NCBI GenBank assembly: GCA_015059065.1
Contig: SVBE01000003.1
Coordinates: 26,012 to 90,011 of the forward strand
Length of the DNA stretch: 64,000 bases
Source of the DNA: Erysipelotrichaceae bacterium
GTDB taxonomy: Bacteria; Bacillota_I; Bacilli_A; RFN20; CAG-826
Direction of reading: 5' to 3'
Below the pieces are notes generated by a model that ran no database searches, was not told where the DNA came from, and saw only the letters and a list, made by a program, of their open reading frames with translations. Positions 53,011 to 60,452 of this stretch are shown piece after piece. Each line of letters opens with the position of its first letter. The first letter of the stretch is position 1. A program made the translations under genes and the position numbers.

Positions 53011-54228
53011 TTATCTAATGATTTTACCATCTAAGCAGGAAACATCTTTGCCGCTATTTTTAGCCTGATATAAGCATTTATCAATGATGGATATTTGTTC
53101 ATCAAAGACAAAGTGATCGGTGTTTTTAATGAATGTTCCACCTACTGAGATAGTGACATATTCTTTTGGGGAGCCTTTCGCGGATTCGATTTTAAGATTT
53201 TCTGTTGATTTACGAATCTTTTCGATGACATATTTTGGATCTTCTTCGTTGGATAATTCTAAGAATAATAAGAACTCTTCTCCACCATAACGGAAGAAAT
53301 CTAAGCTTGGGGAAGGGAAGGCTTTTCTAATTCCATCACAGACAGATTTTAAACAGTAATCTCCGCTTAAATGGGAGAACTGATCGTTATATTCCTTAAA
53401 GTTATCAATGTCGAACATCACAATTAATAGGTTTAGATTATCTTTCTTTTTCCAATTAGAAATGTTTTCGTCTAAGAATAGCTTTAAACCATGTCTATTC
53501 TTGCAGTGAGTAAGGTCATCGTAATAGGCCTTATCAGTAAGTCTTTCGTTTTCAATATTCTCTTGATAATTCTTACATTCAGCGTAGAAGAGAAGAGTGA
53601 TGACAAAATAGGCAAAAACAGGGAAAGCAATCGCGGTTAAAATGTAATAAAGCAAACCTTCCATTTGCGTAGTTATACTTAACACGATTGTTAAAACAAT
53701 CAACGAAATAGATGTTGTTAAATTTAAGATTAATGCATCAATCCAGTATGAAGGTTGGATTAAAAGCAAGACCGCGATAAAGATTATAGAAGCGGATAAG
53801 GTTTCCGGACGATTAGTGAAACCCATCTCTGCATCAGCGTATATACCCATCAACATTTGAGTTGTGATTCCAATAAATAATAAGATGCAGGCAATGCGGT
53901 TTAATAGAGCGCTTTTTTTGAAGTTTTTGTTCTTATAAGAAGCAATGATGAGAATCGCTGCTTGTAAAGACATTACTATCAAAATGATTTGGGCGATTAA
54001 TGAAGATAGGCCAAATGTTTCAATTTGTTTCCAGCCAGATTCAACCCCCATGATAATGATGATAGCGATACCAAAAATGAGCATGAACATCGCGATTATT
54101 AATCGGATAGTGGACATATTTAAAGAGATGTTATCTTTGATGGCCAAAACATCTTTTTTCGATAAATGATTGTCTTTAATAACCTTTAATGGAGATAAAT
54201 AATTCGCGCGTTTATTCTTCCTGCCCAT
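53011..54228 (-). CDS. membrane diguanylate cyclase (GGDEF, GGEEF variant)
   Basis: 405 residues. About seven membrane helices (residues 40-220) precede a GGDEF domain: DDLTHCKNRHGL (about 238), FDIDNFKEYNDQFSHLSGDYCL and RYGGEEFLLFLE (about 312). The GGEEF and metal-binding Asp residues are present, so it should make cyclic di-GMP. No inhibitory RxxD motif is evident. No EAL, HD-GYP or PilZ gene is in the window. TATAAT (54241-54236) stops 7 nt before the ATG, so the mRNA looks leaderless. It is divergent from the surface-protein gene at 54397. Confidence 0.88.
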   Translation of the reverse strand: MGRKNKRANYLSPLKVIKDNHLSKKDVLAIKDNISLNMSTIRLIIAMFMLIFGIAIIIIMGVESGWKQIETFGLSSLIAQIILIVMSLQAAILIIASYKNKNFKKSALLNRIACILLFIGITTQMLMGIYADAEMGFTNRPETLSASIIFIAVLLLIQPSYWIDALILNLTTSISLIVLTIVLSITTQMEGLLYYILTAIAFPVFAYFVITLLFYAECKNYQENIENERLTDKAYYDDLTHCKNRHGLKLFLDENISNWKKKDNLNLLIVMFDIDNFKEYNDQFSHLSGDYCLKSVCDGIRKAFPSPSLDFFRYGGEEFLLFLELSNEEDPKYVIEKIRKSTENLKIESAKGSPKEYVTISVGGTFIKNTDHFVFDEQISIIDKCLYQAKNSGKDVSCLDGKIIR

Positions 54229-54235
54229 ATATAAA

Positions 54236-54241
54236 ATTATA
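54236..54241 (-). promoter_or_regulatory. -10 element of the GGDEF gene
   Basis: TATAAT on the minus strand, 7 nt before the ATG; no Shine-Dalgarno, no clear -35. Confidence 0.45.
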
Positions 54242-54322
54242 AATCCCTTTTCAAATAATCATATTATGGGATAAAAGGAATCACAACAAGCGAAACAGTC
54301 TAGATAATTATTTTTACCCCTG

Positions 54323-54354
54323 TTGCACTTTTGTTGCACGTGATGTTTTAAACT
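54323..54354 (+). promoter_or_regulatory. TKGCAC double-repeat promoter E
   Basis: TTGCAC (54323-54328) and TTGCAC (54334-54339), 11-bp period, 9 bp, TAAACT (54349-54354). An alternative -10, TACAAT (54356-54361), is 16 bp from the second hexamer. Confidence 0.65.
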
Positions 54355-54396
54355 ATACAATGTGAAAATGTAACTCGTCATAAAGGAGGATGAAAC

Positions 54397-57300
54397 ATGA
54401 AGAAATTTTCATTGCTTAACAAGATAGCTTTTTCTGCTATATGTGTGTTTGGTGTAACTTCTGGATTAATGCTAGGAACCAGCTCATTAAAAGGCAACAA
54501 TTCGGTCGTTGTGTATGCGGATGGTCACACGCATAATTCCGTTACTTTTGAAGAATGGACCAGCGCTGATTCGCTTCCTGATAGTGGTAACTATTATCTA
54601 ACGCAAGATGTGACTATTTCCTCAACATGGAAACCAGCAGGTGGAACTAGATTATGTTTAAACGGACATGGCATTATAAGAGAAGGAAATGGCAATGTTA
54701 TTGAAGTAAGAAAAGCCAGTTCCTTATACCTTTATGACTGCGACCACACAACCGAACATAAATATACGATTGATGAAACGGGTTTAGCTGTTGTTGATGA
54801 TTCGTTGACTGCTGATTATCAAACATTTACAGGCGGATATATCACTGGTGGTAATGGAGTTTCTACTGGTGGTGGTATTTATCTTCCGGGTGGAGATAGT
54901 AAAGGCAACACGACTTCATTATATATGTATGGTGGTACGATCATTGGAAACACGACAACTGGTAATGGTGGAGGTATTAGCTATTCCTGGAAGTCAAGAA
55001 TGAATTCGACAATTTCTCTTACTGATGTGTCAATTATTGGTAACACTGCACCTAATGGTGTCGCAGGTGGTATTTTTCATCAAGCAAACAATAGGACTAT
55101 GACTCTTGGTGGGAATATCGTTATCAAAGATAATGTTGCGAAATCGACTATCGCAGGTATCTGTGAGGAAGCCACTTTAAATGTGTCCGGCAATATTTAT
55201 ATCTATGGAAACAGACTCACTGATGGGTCTGCTGCTGATATTTATGTAAAGCACGATACCCAACCAGATAATTTTTATATCAAAGGGGCAATTAATTCAG
55301 CATCAAGAATTGGCATTCACACCCTAGATACCAATGCAATCTATGATTTCTATGCATATAATGATGCAACAATTGATCCAAATAACATTTTCATTTCTAA
55401 CAACAATAGATTATTCCGTAAAAGCGATAACAATGTTGTATTTAATGCGGTGACTTCAACTTCTTATAGTGGCGATTATGATGGAGACGCCCATTCTATT
55501 GCGCTCGCTTTAGACGACGATACTTTGGATCATGCGATTAAATATGGCTTAACTGAAGGGAAATATGATTTAGATGCAAACCCTGAATTCACTCTCCCTA
55601 CTGATTCAACTGTTTACTATGAGGTTACAATGGGCCTCAATGTGCATAAAGGTTCAAACAAAGTTACAATCAATGCTTTACCTGTTGAATATACCGCTCC
55701 AACAGAGATTACTGGTTTACACTATACTGGTGAAGAACAAGCATTAGTGAATGCTGGTTCTGCGACCAATGGAACTATGCTTTATAAGGTTGATGAAGGA
55801 GAATGGGGTAGTGATATTCCATTAGCCTCTGACGCGAAAGCACATACTGTTTCTTATAAAGTTGTTGGCGATACAGGTTATGAAAACATTGACCCCACTT
55901 CTTTTGAAGTAACTATTTCTCCAAACGATAAAACTGCTTTAGCGGACAAAATTACAGAAGCGAAAACTTATTGCGATTCCATTAAAGAAAATTATCCAGC
56001 GGTTGCTTTGGTGTTAGACGGGGCAATTAAAGCTGCTGAAAAAGTAAGAGATGATGATAACAAGACAGTTCAAGAAATCGCAGATGCTGTTATGTCTTTA
56101 ACAAGCGCTATCACAGACGATGAACAATTAATTGTTGATGTTGATGAAGTTATCGAAAAGATTAACGCGATTGGCGATGTCACTTTAGAAAAAGAAGAAT
56201 TAATTGTCGCGGCAAGGACTGCTTACAATTCTTTAGAAGATGCTGCTAAACCAGATGTGACAAACTATAAGACATTAGAAGACGCGGAAGCAGTTTTAAA
56301 ACATCTCAAAGACCAAAAAGCTGCGGACGCAGTCAAAGCCTTAATCGATGCCATCGGTAAAGTTGAATTAACTGATACTTGTAAGGGCAAAATCAATGCT
56401 GCTAGAAATGCATATGATGCTTTAACTGATGATCAAAAAGAATTAGTAACTAATTACCAAACCTTATTAGACGCAGAGGCGTTATATAACGATTATGAAA
56501 AAGCCAATGCTGTTAAGGTTTTAATCGAAGCGATTGGTAAAGTGGAATTAAGCGATGAATGCAAAGCTAAGATCGATGCAGCTAGAGGCGCATATGATGC
56601 CTTAACTGATGCGCAAAAAGGATATGTCGCCAATTACCAAGATTTGCTAGACGCAGAGGCGTTATATGCTGATTATGTTAAAGCAGAAGAAGTGAAAGTA
56701 TTAATCGATGCGATTGGTAAAGTTGAATTAACTGATACTTGCAAGGGCAAAATCGATGCGGCTAAAGCTGCTTATGATGCCTTAACAGATGCGCAAAAAG
56801 AATTAGTGACTAATAAGAAAGTCTTGTCTGATGATATTGAACTTTACAATATTTTAGCCCACCAACCAACAGTCGTGGACAATGGAGTAAAAGTTGAAGG
56901 TAAAGATGGCGATTTAATTCCAGTTAACGTCACAGTGAAAGTGGAAGTGAAAACATCTGTCCAAGCCCAACAAGGTACAACTGGATATAACAATATTCAA
57001 AAACTCTTAGGCGGCAATCAAAAGATCAGCGGTGTCTATGATGTCAAACTCATGAGAACTGTGGGTGATGTGGTCACAGAGATTCAACCATCTGATATCA
57101 AACCAGGAATGATTATCATCGTGGAAATCACTCTTCCAGATGGACTTGAAATTGAAGGATTAAAAGTGCTCCACATCCATAGTGAGGACGATATCTCTTA
57201 TGTTGAAAACTTCAAGATTGATGCGGGCAAGCTCACTTTTGAAACCGATAGATTATCAGAAATTGCCTTTGTCACTCCTGCTCCTAATGCTTTCCCAGTG

Positions 57301-57543
57301 TGGGCATTAGCATTAATCATCATCGGTGGATTACTCTTGCTCTGCTGCTTATTCTTCTTAGTGATGTTCATCTTCTTCCCGAGATACATCATCGATTATA
57401 AGAATAAGAAAGTGATAAGAACAATCTATGTTAAGAAACATTATGATATGGTTTTATTACTCGACACTCATTTGAGAAAAGTGAGAAGAAATGAAGCTGA
57501 TGTCTATAAGAATAAGGCTGACGCGGAAGCGAATTTGAAATAA
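54397..57543 (+). CDS. exported beta-helix protein with helical repeats, membrane anchor and cytoplasmic tail
   Basis: 1048 residues. The signal peptide ends near VYA-DG (about 43). Pectin-lyase-like beta-helix at about 50-340 (GGNGVSTGGGIYLPGG, GNGGGISYSWKS). MBG-like module at about 345-505. Four ~60-residue helical repeats at about 580-820 (IDAIGKVELTDTCKGKI...YDALTDAQKELVTNY), encoded by 180-bp DNA repeats. A beta domain follows. A strong membrane helix (FPVWALALIIIGGLLLLCCLFFLVMFIFF, about 968-996) leaves a ~50-residue basic tail inside the cell; there is no LPXTG. The long tail is unusual for a wall protein and could contact cytoplasmic partners. GGAGG precedes the ATG; it is driven by double-repeat promoter E. 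Confidence 0.87.
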   Translation: MKKFSLLNKIAFSAICVFGVTSGLMLGTSSLKGNNSVVVYADGHTHNSVTFEEWTSADSLPDSGNYYLTQDVTISSTWKPAGGTRLCLNGHGIIREGNGNVIEVRKASSLYLYDCDHTTEHKYTIDETGLAVVDDSLTADYQTFTGGYITGGNGVSTGGGIYLPGGDSKGNTTSLYMYGGTIIGNTTTGNGGGISYSWKSRMNSTISLTDVSIIGNTAPNGVAGGIFHQANNRTMTLGGNIVIKDNVAKSTIAGICEEATLNVSGNIYIYGNRLTDGSAADIYVKHDTQPDNFYIKGAINSASRIGIHTLDTNAIYDFYAYNDATIDPNNIFISNNNRLFRKSDNNVVFNAVTSTSYSGDYDGDAHSIALALDDDTLDHAIKYGLTEGKYDLDANPEFTLPTDSTVYYEVTMGLNVHKGSNKVTINALPVEYTAPTEITGLHYTGEEQALVNAGSATNGTMLYKVDEGEWGSDIPLASDAKAHTVSYKVVGDTGYENIDPTSFEVTISPNDKTALADKITEAKTYCDSIKENYPAVALVLDGAIKAAEKVRDDDNKTVQEIADAVMSLTSAITDDEQLIVDVDEVIEKINAIGDVTLEKEELIVAARTAYNSLEDAAKPDVTNYKTLEDAEAVLKHLKDQKAADAVKALIDAIGKVELTDTCKGKINAARNAYDALTDDQKELVTNYQTLLDAEALYNDYEKANAVKVLIEAIGKVELSDECKAKIDAARGAYDALTDAQKGYVANYQDLLDAEALYADYVKAEEVKVLIDAIGKVELTDTCKGKIDAAKAAYDALTDAQKELVTNKKVLSDDIELYNILAHQPTVVDNGVKVEGKDGDLIPVNVTVKVEVKTSVQAQQGTTGYNNIQKLLGGNQKISGVYDVKLMRTVGDVVTEIQPSDIKPGMIIIVEITLPDGLEIEGLKVLHIHSEDDISYVENFKIDAGKLTFETDRLSEIAFVTPAPNAFPVWALALIIIGGLLLLCCLFFLVMFIFFPRYIIDYKNKKVIRTIYVKKHYDMVLLLDTHLRKVRRNEADVYKNKADAEANLK
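56152..56850 (+). repeat. 180-bp tandem coding repeats, four units
   Basis: Units begin near 56152 (diverged), 56332, 56512 and 56692, each encoding a helical ~60-residue module with the core motif YDALTDAQKxLVTNY. The last three are similar at DNA level (exact 180-bp spacing). Confidence 0.85.
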
Positions 57544-57573
57544 TCAATGTAGAGAATTGTTTCTCTTTCTACT

Positions 57574-57602
57574 AGGGCTCCTGATAAAAAGGGGCCCTTT
57601 TC
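57574..57602 (+). terminator. Rho-independent terminator after the beta-helix protein gene
   Basis: AGGGCTCC, 9-base loop, GGGGCCCT, TTTT. Confidence 0.8.
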
Positions 57603-57628
57603 TTATTTGCAAAAAATTATATTAAAAG

Positions 57629-57660
57629 TGGCACTTCTGTGGCACATGTGTTTATATAAT
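57629..57660 (+). promoter_or_regulatory. TKGCAC double-repeat promoter B
   Basis: TGGCAC (57629-57634) and TGGCAC (57640-57645), 11-bp period, 9 bp, TATAAT (57655-57660). Confidence 0.8.
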
Positions 57661-57686
57661 AATGCCGTAGTTAGGAGGAAGTAACT

Positions 57687-58709
57687 ATGCCAGTAAAAGG
57701 AAAAAAGAAAGATTTAAGCCAAGTAAGATATGTCTCCATGGCTGATTTCTATCAAAACATTGATGACTATAAAACATTAGATGGCAAATTAGAATATGCG
57801 ACGAGATATATTTTGAATCACGATATGGGGATGGATAAAGATTACGCCTTTGAAGGTGTGGTCAATTTAGCCCGTCAAAAGATCGCTGAAATTATGAATC
57901 ATAGTCCAGCAGAAAGAGCCAATATGAGAGCGAGAATGTTCTTAGGCAATCCAGCGGGATATCTTAAAGGCGAAGCCAATAAACTTGCAAAAGAACTCGA
58001 TGAAGCAGAAGTCAACTTCGAAGGTGATGATGCACTTAAGGAAAACTGCAAAAATATCGCTAATATGATGAACGATGATTTCAACGCGCAAGTGTTTGAA
58101 GTAGATAAAGTTTCTAAATCCATCGCTCTTAGATCAAAAGTGGAAGCTAGCTTTGGTGGCAAACAACAATTAGCGGATAACCTCAAAACTGCCAATTCTC
58201 ATAAATGGTGGGCGATTTTCTCATCTTCTTCCAAACAGTGGAAAGAACTAGAAGAAGCTTACGAGAATTATAATAATCCAAATAATGAAGAATATGGTAA
58301 CGATCATGACTTATATAATTCCGCGATTCATTACCTCCAACACAAGGTTCCAAACTGGCAACCAAATCAACCATTCCCACAAAACGCATTTGCGAAATTC
58401 AATGAGAGCGAAACAGCGAAAGTCAATTTCTCCCTCAGCGTGTTTAAAACAGTTCAAGCCCAATTAGGTGCCGATGAAAAATTCCATGAGCTTGTGGACG
58501 AGAATAAGGGAATAGATGTCAAATATGAAGATCTTCCTGAAAAGCAAAACAATGTCATCGATTTAGATCAAATCGCATTCCAACAAAAACTTAAAGATGA
58601 TGTGGATATTGAAAACGATTCAATCGTTCAACAAATGGATGAATCGATGGATATCGGCCTCGCTAATGAGAAGGACGAACCATATATCAAAATTCCTGAA
58701 GCTGAATAG
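57687..58709 (+). CDS. cytoplasmic paralogue family protein 2, unknown function
   Basis: 340 residues, soluble, helical, acidic tail. It is collinear with the protein at 48664: VRYVSMADFYQNID, ATRYILNHDMGMDKDYAFEG, FLGNPAGYLKGEANKLAKEL (about 90-109), SHKWWAIFSSSSKQWKELEEAYENYNNP (about 171-198), HYLQHKVPNW. No catalytic signature is recognised; the Trp/Phe/Ser-rich core is the most conserved part, suggesting a binding module. AGGAGG precedes the ATG. It is monocistronic between two terminators. Confidence 0.85.
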   Translation: MPVKGKKKDLSQVRYVSMADFYQNIDDYKTLDGKLEYATRYILNHDMGMDKDYAFEGVVNLARQKIAEIMNHSPAERANMRARMFLGNPAGYLKGEANKLAKELDEAEVNFEGDDALKENCKNIANMMNDDFNAQVFEVDKVSKSIALRSKVEASFGGKQQLADNLKTANSHKWWAIFSSSSKQWKELEEAYENYNNPNNEEYGNDHDLYNSAIHYLQHKVPNWQPNQPFPQNAFAKFNESETAKVNFSLSVFKTVQAQLGADEKFHELVDENKGIDVKYEDLPEKQNNVIDLDQIAFQQKLKDDVDIENDSIVQQMDESMDIGLANEKDEPYIKIPEAE

Positions 58710-58720
58710 GAGATTAATTA

Positions 58721-58759
58721 ACACCTGCAAAAAACAAAATGCAGGTGTTTTTATTTTTT
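58721..58759 (+). terminator. Rho-independent terminator after paralogue 2
   Basis: ACACCTGC (58721-58728), 12-base loop, GCAGGTGT (58741-58748), T-rich run. It sits immediately before promoter C. Confidence 0.9.
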
Positions 58760-58760
58760 G

Positions 58761-58792
58761 TTGCACTTCTGTGGCGCACACCCATATATAAT
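58761..58792 (+). promoter_or_regulatory. TKGCAC double-repeat promoter C
   Basis: TTGCAC (58761-58766) and TGGCGC (58772-58777), 11-bp period, 9 bp, TATAAT (58787-58792). Confidence 0.75.
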
Positions 58793-58824
58793 AGTTTCGT
58801 GCTCAATAATAGGAGAATCAAATT

Positions 58825-60387
58825 ATGCCACCAGTTAAAGGAATATTAAAAACCGGAAGAAGGAGATCCCCAAAGACCGTGAAGATGGGGGTCAAGTTCG
58901 ATAATAAAGTTGAAGAAGGCTTCACTAAAGAAGAAAAAGCCCAAATCATCGCGAGAAACCAACAAATTGTCGCCGAATTAAATAAATATCTTCCAGATGA
59001 TCAAAAGATTCAACCAGATCCTAATTTTGCAAAGAAATTAGACGATCCACAAGTTGCCAAGATGTATCGCCTCGGCCAAAAGATTAAAGAAAGAGATGAT
59101 AAACAAAGACAAATCTGGGATGAATTAAGAAATAAATATGGCTCCACTCGTGTGAATTTCACCGCGATGGGTTCTCTCCGCATTGGTGGCACCCCAGAAG
59201 ATAGAGCATATAATGAAACATTATATAGAAACTTTAAAGAAGATCCTGATAAATTCATCTATAAGCAATATCATAAGATGATGCAAACCAGTGGCAAAGA
59301 ACTCTATGACTTGGGTGATGATCCAATCAAACAAGGTCAATACTATTTAGATAATTATGAGAAGGTGAGCTACGCCTCTAACATCAATAGTGTCGTCAGC
59401 TCCGAGAATAACAAAGGCATTTTCACTGATGAGCTCAAGAGCAATATCAAAAGTGTCGCAAGTTTAGGCCATATGATGTACCAAACTAAATATGCGCTTA
59501 ACGATGTTAATAGTTTAGATAAAATCGCTTTCCCAACATTAAACGAAACCCAAATTAATAAACTCTATGACAGCAGATTCTCTTCTGACCATTATAATGA
59601 TATGGCGGATGTCTCTAGCAAGGTGAGAGATTTAAAATACGGATGGGGCAAAGAACCAAGTCCAAAACAGATGATGGACACGATTAAAGAGAAGACCGGT
59701 GTCGATTTATCTAACGAAGCACACCTCATGACTGGCAAAGTCTTCTATGATAAAGAAGGCATACCAATGGATGTCGAAGACATCGTTAAAGGCAAGAATA
59801 ATTTCGGCAGTGCTAAAGAGATCTCTGATCCAACTCAAAAACGCGGCTTCAGGGGTATTACTAATGACTTCAAAATTGCTTATATGAAAAACTGGAAAAC
59901 CGCCTTCAATGACAAGATGGGTTTTAAAGGCAGCAAGATTGATATCGATGCCATTGAGCAAAAAAATAAAGGTAGTATCTTACAAAGAATGTTTAGAAGA
60001 CCTTCTAAGGAATACACGGCGATGATGGATGCTTTTAAGGCATACAATGATCCAAAATCCAAGGATTTCATGAATAAAGATAAACTCAGCACAGCCACTC
60101 AAGCCTATATCGATCACAAGAATGAGAAAGGTTCAGTGAAGTCTAAAGCTGATAAAGATAGAATGGAATTCGCGGAAAACGTCCTCGCGACTTGTAATGA
60201 ATCCGATAAGATTTATAGACAAACAGAAAACTCTTTCGCTGATCAAAGCATGCAAAGAAGAGTCACCTTCCTTCTCCCTCAAGATGTGAATGTCGAAATC
60301 GTCACTAAAGAGAAAGAAAGCGTTGTCATCAAAGTCAACGAAGGTCCTTCCCAAGACAAAGCAAAAGAACAAGAACCTGAATTATAA
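58825..60387 (+). CDS. cytoplasmic paralogue family protein 3 (long form), unknown function
   Basis: 520 residues, soluble, very basic N-terminus (GILKTGRRRSPKTVKMG), helical throughout. The C-terminal part (about 375-460) carries the family core KGSILQRMFRRPSKEYTAMMDAFKAYNDP ... AYIDHKNEKG ... EFAENVL, matching the position and pattern of SHKWYAIF..SKQW in proteins 1 and 2. The N-terminal ~350 residues do not align obviously with them. The Shine-Dalgarno AGGAG is good. It is expressed from promoter C. The hairpin after it is weak, so it may read through into the LRR protein gene. Confidence 0.83.
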   Translation: MPPVKGILKTGRRRSPKTVKMGVKFDNKVEEGFTKEEKAQIIARNQQIVAELNKYLPDDQKIQPDPNFAKKLDDPQVAKMYRLGQKIKERDDKQRQIWDELRNKYGSTRVNFTAMGSLRIGGTPEDRAYNETLYRNFKEDPDKFIYKQYHKMMQTSGKELYDLGDDPIKQGQYYLDNYEKVSYASNINSVVSSENNKGIFTDELKSNIKSVASLGHMMYQTKYALNDVNSLDKIAFPTLNETQINKLYDSRFSSDHYNDMADVSSKVRDLKYGWGKEPSPKQMMDTIKEKTGVDLSNEAHLMTGKVFYDKEGIPMDVEDIVKGKNNFGSAKEISDPTQKRGFRGITNDFKIAYMKNWKTAFNDKMGFKGSKIDIDAIEQKNKGSILQRMFRRPSKEYTAMMDAFKAYNDPKSKDFMNKDKLSTATQAYIDHKNEKGSVKSKADKDRMEFAENVLATCNESDKIYRQTENSFADQSMQRRVTFLLPQDVNVEIVTKEKESVVIKVNEGPSQDKAKEQEPEL

Positions 60388-60400
60388 TATTAAGGTAATA

Positions 60401-60428
60401 GACCTCCTATTTGTTAATGGGAGGTTTA
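60401..60428 (+). terminator. weak terminator or attenuator before the LRR protein gene
   Basis: ACCTCC (60402-60407) and GGAGGT (60420-60425) with only TTTAT after it. The right arm also resembles a ribosome site; read-through is plausible. Confidence 0.45.
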
Positions 60429-60452
60429 TCTCGTTATTATGGAGGCTAAGAT

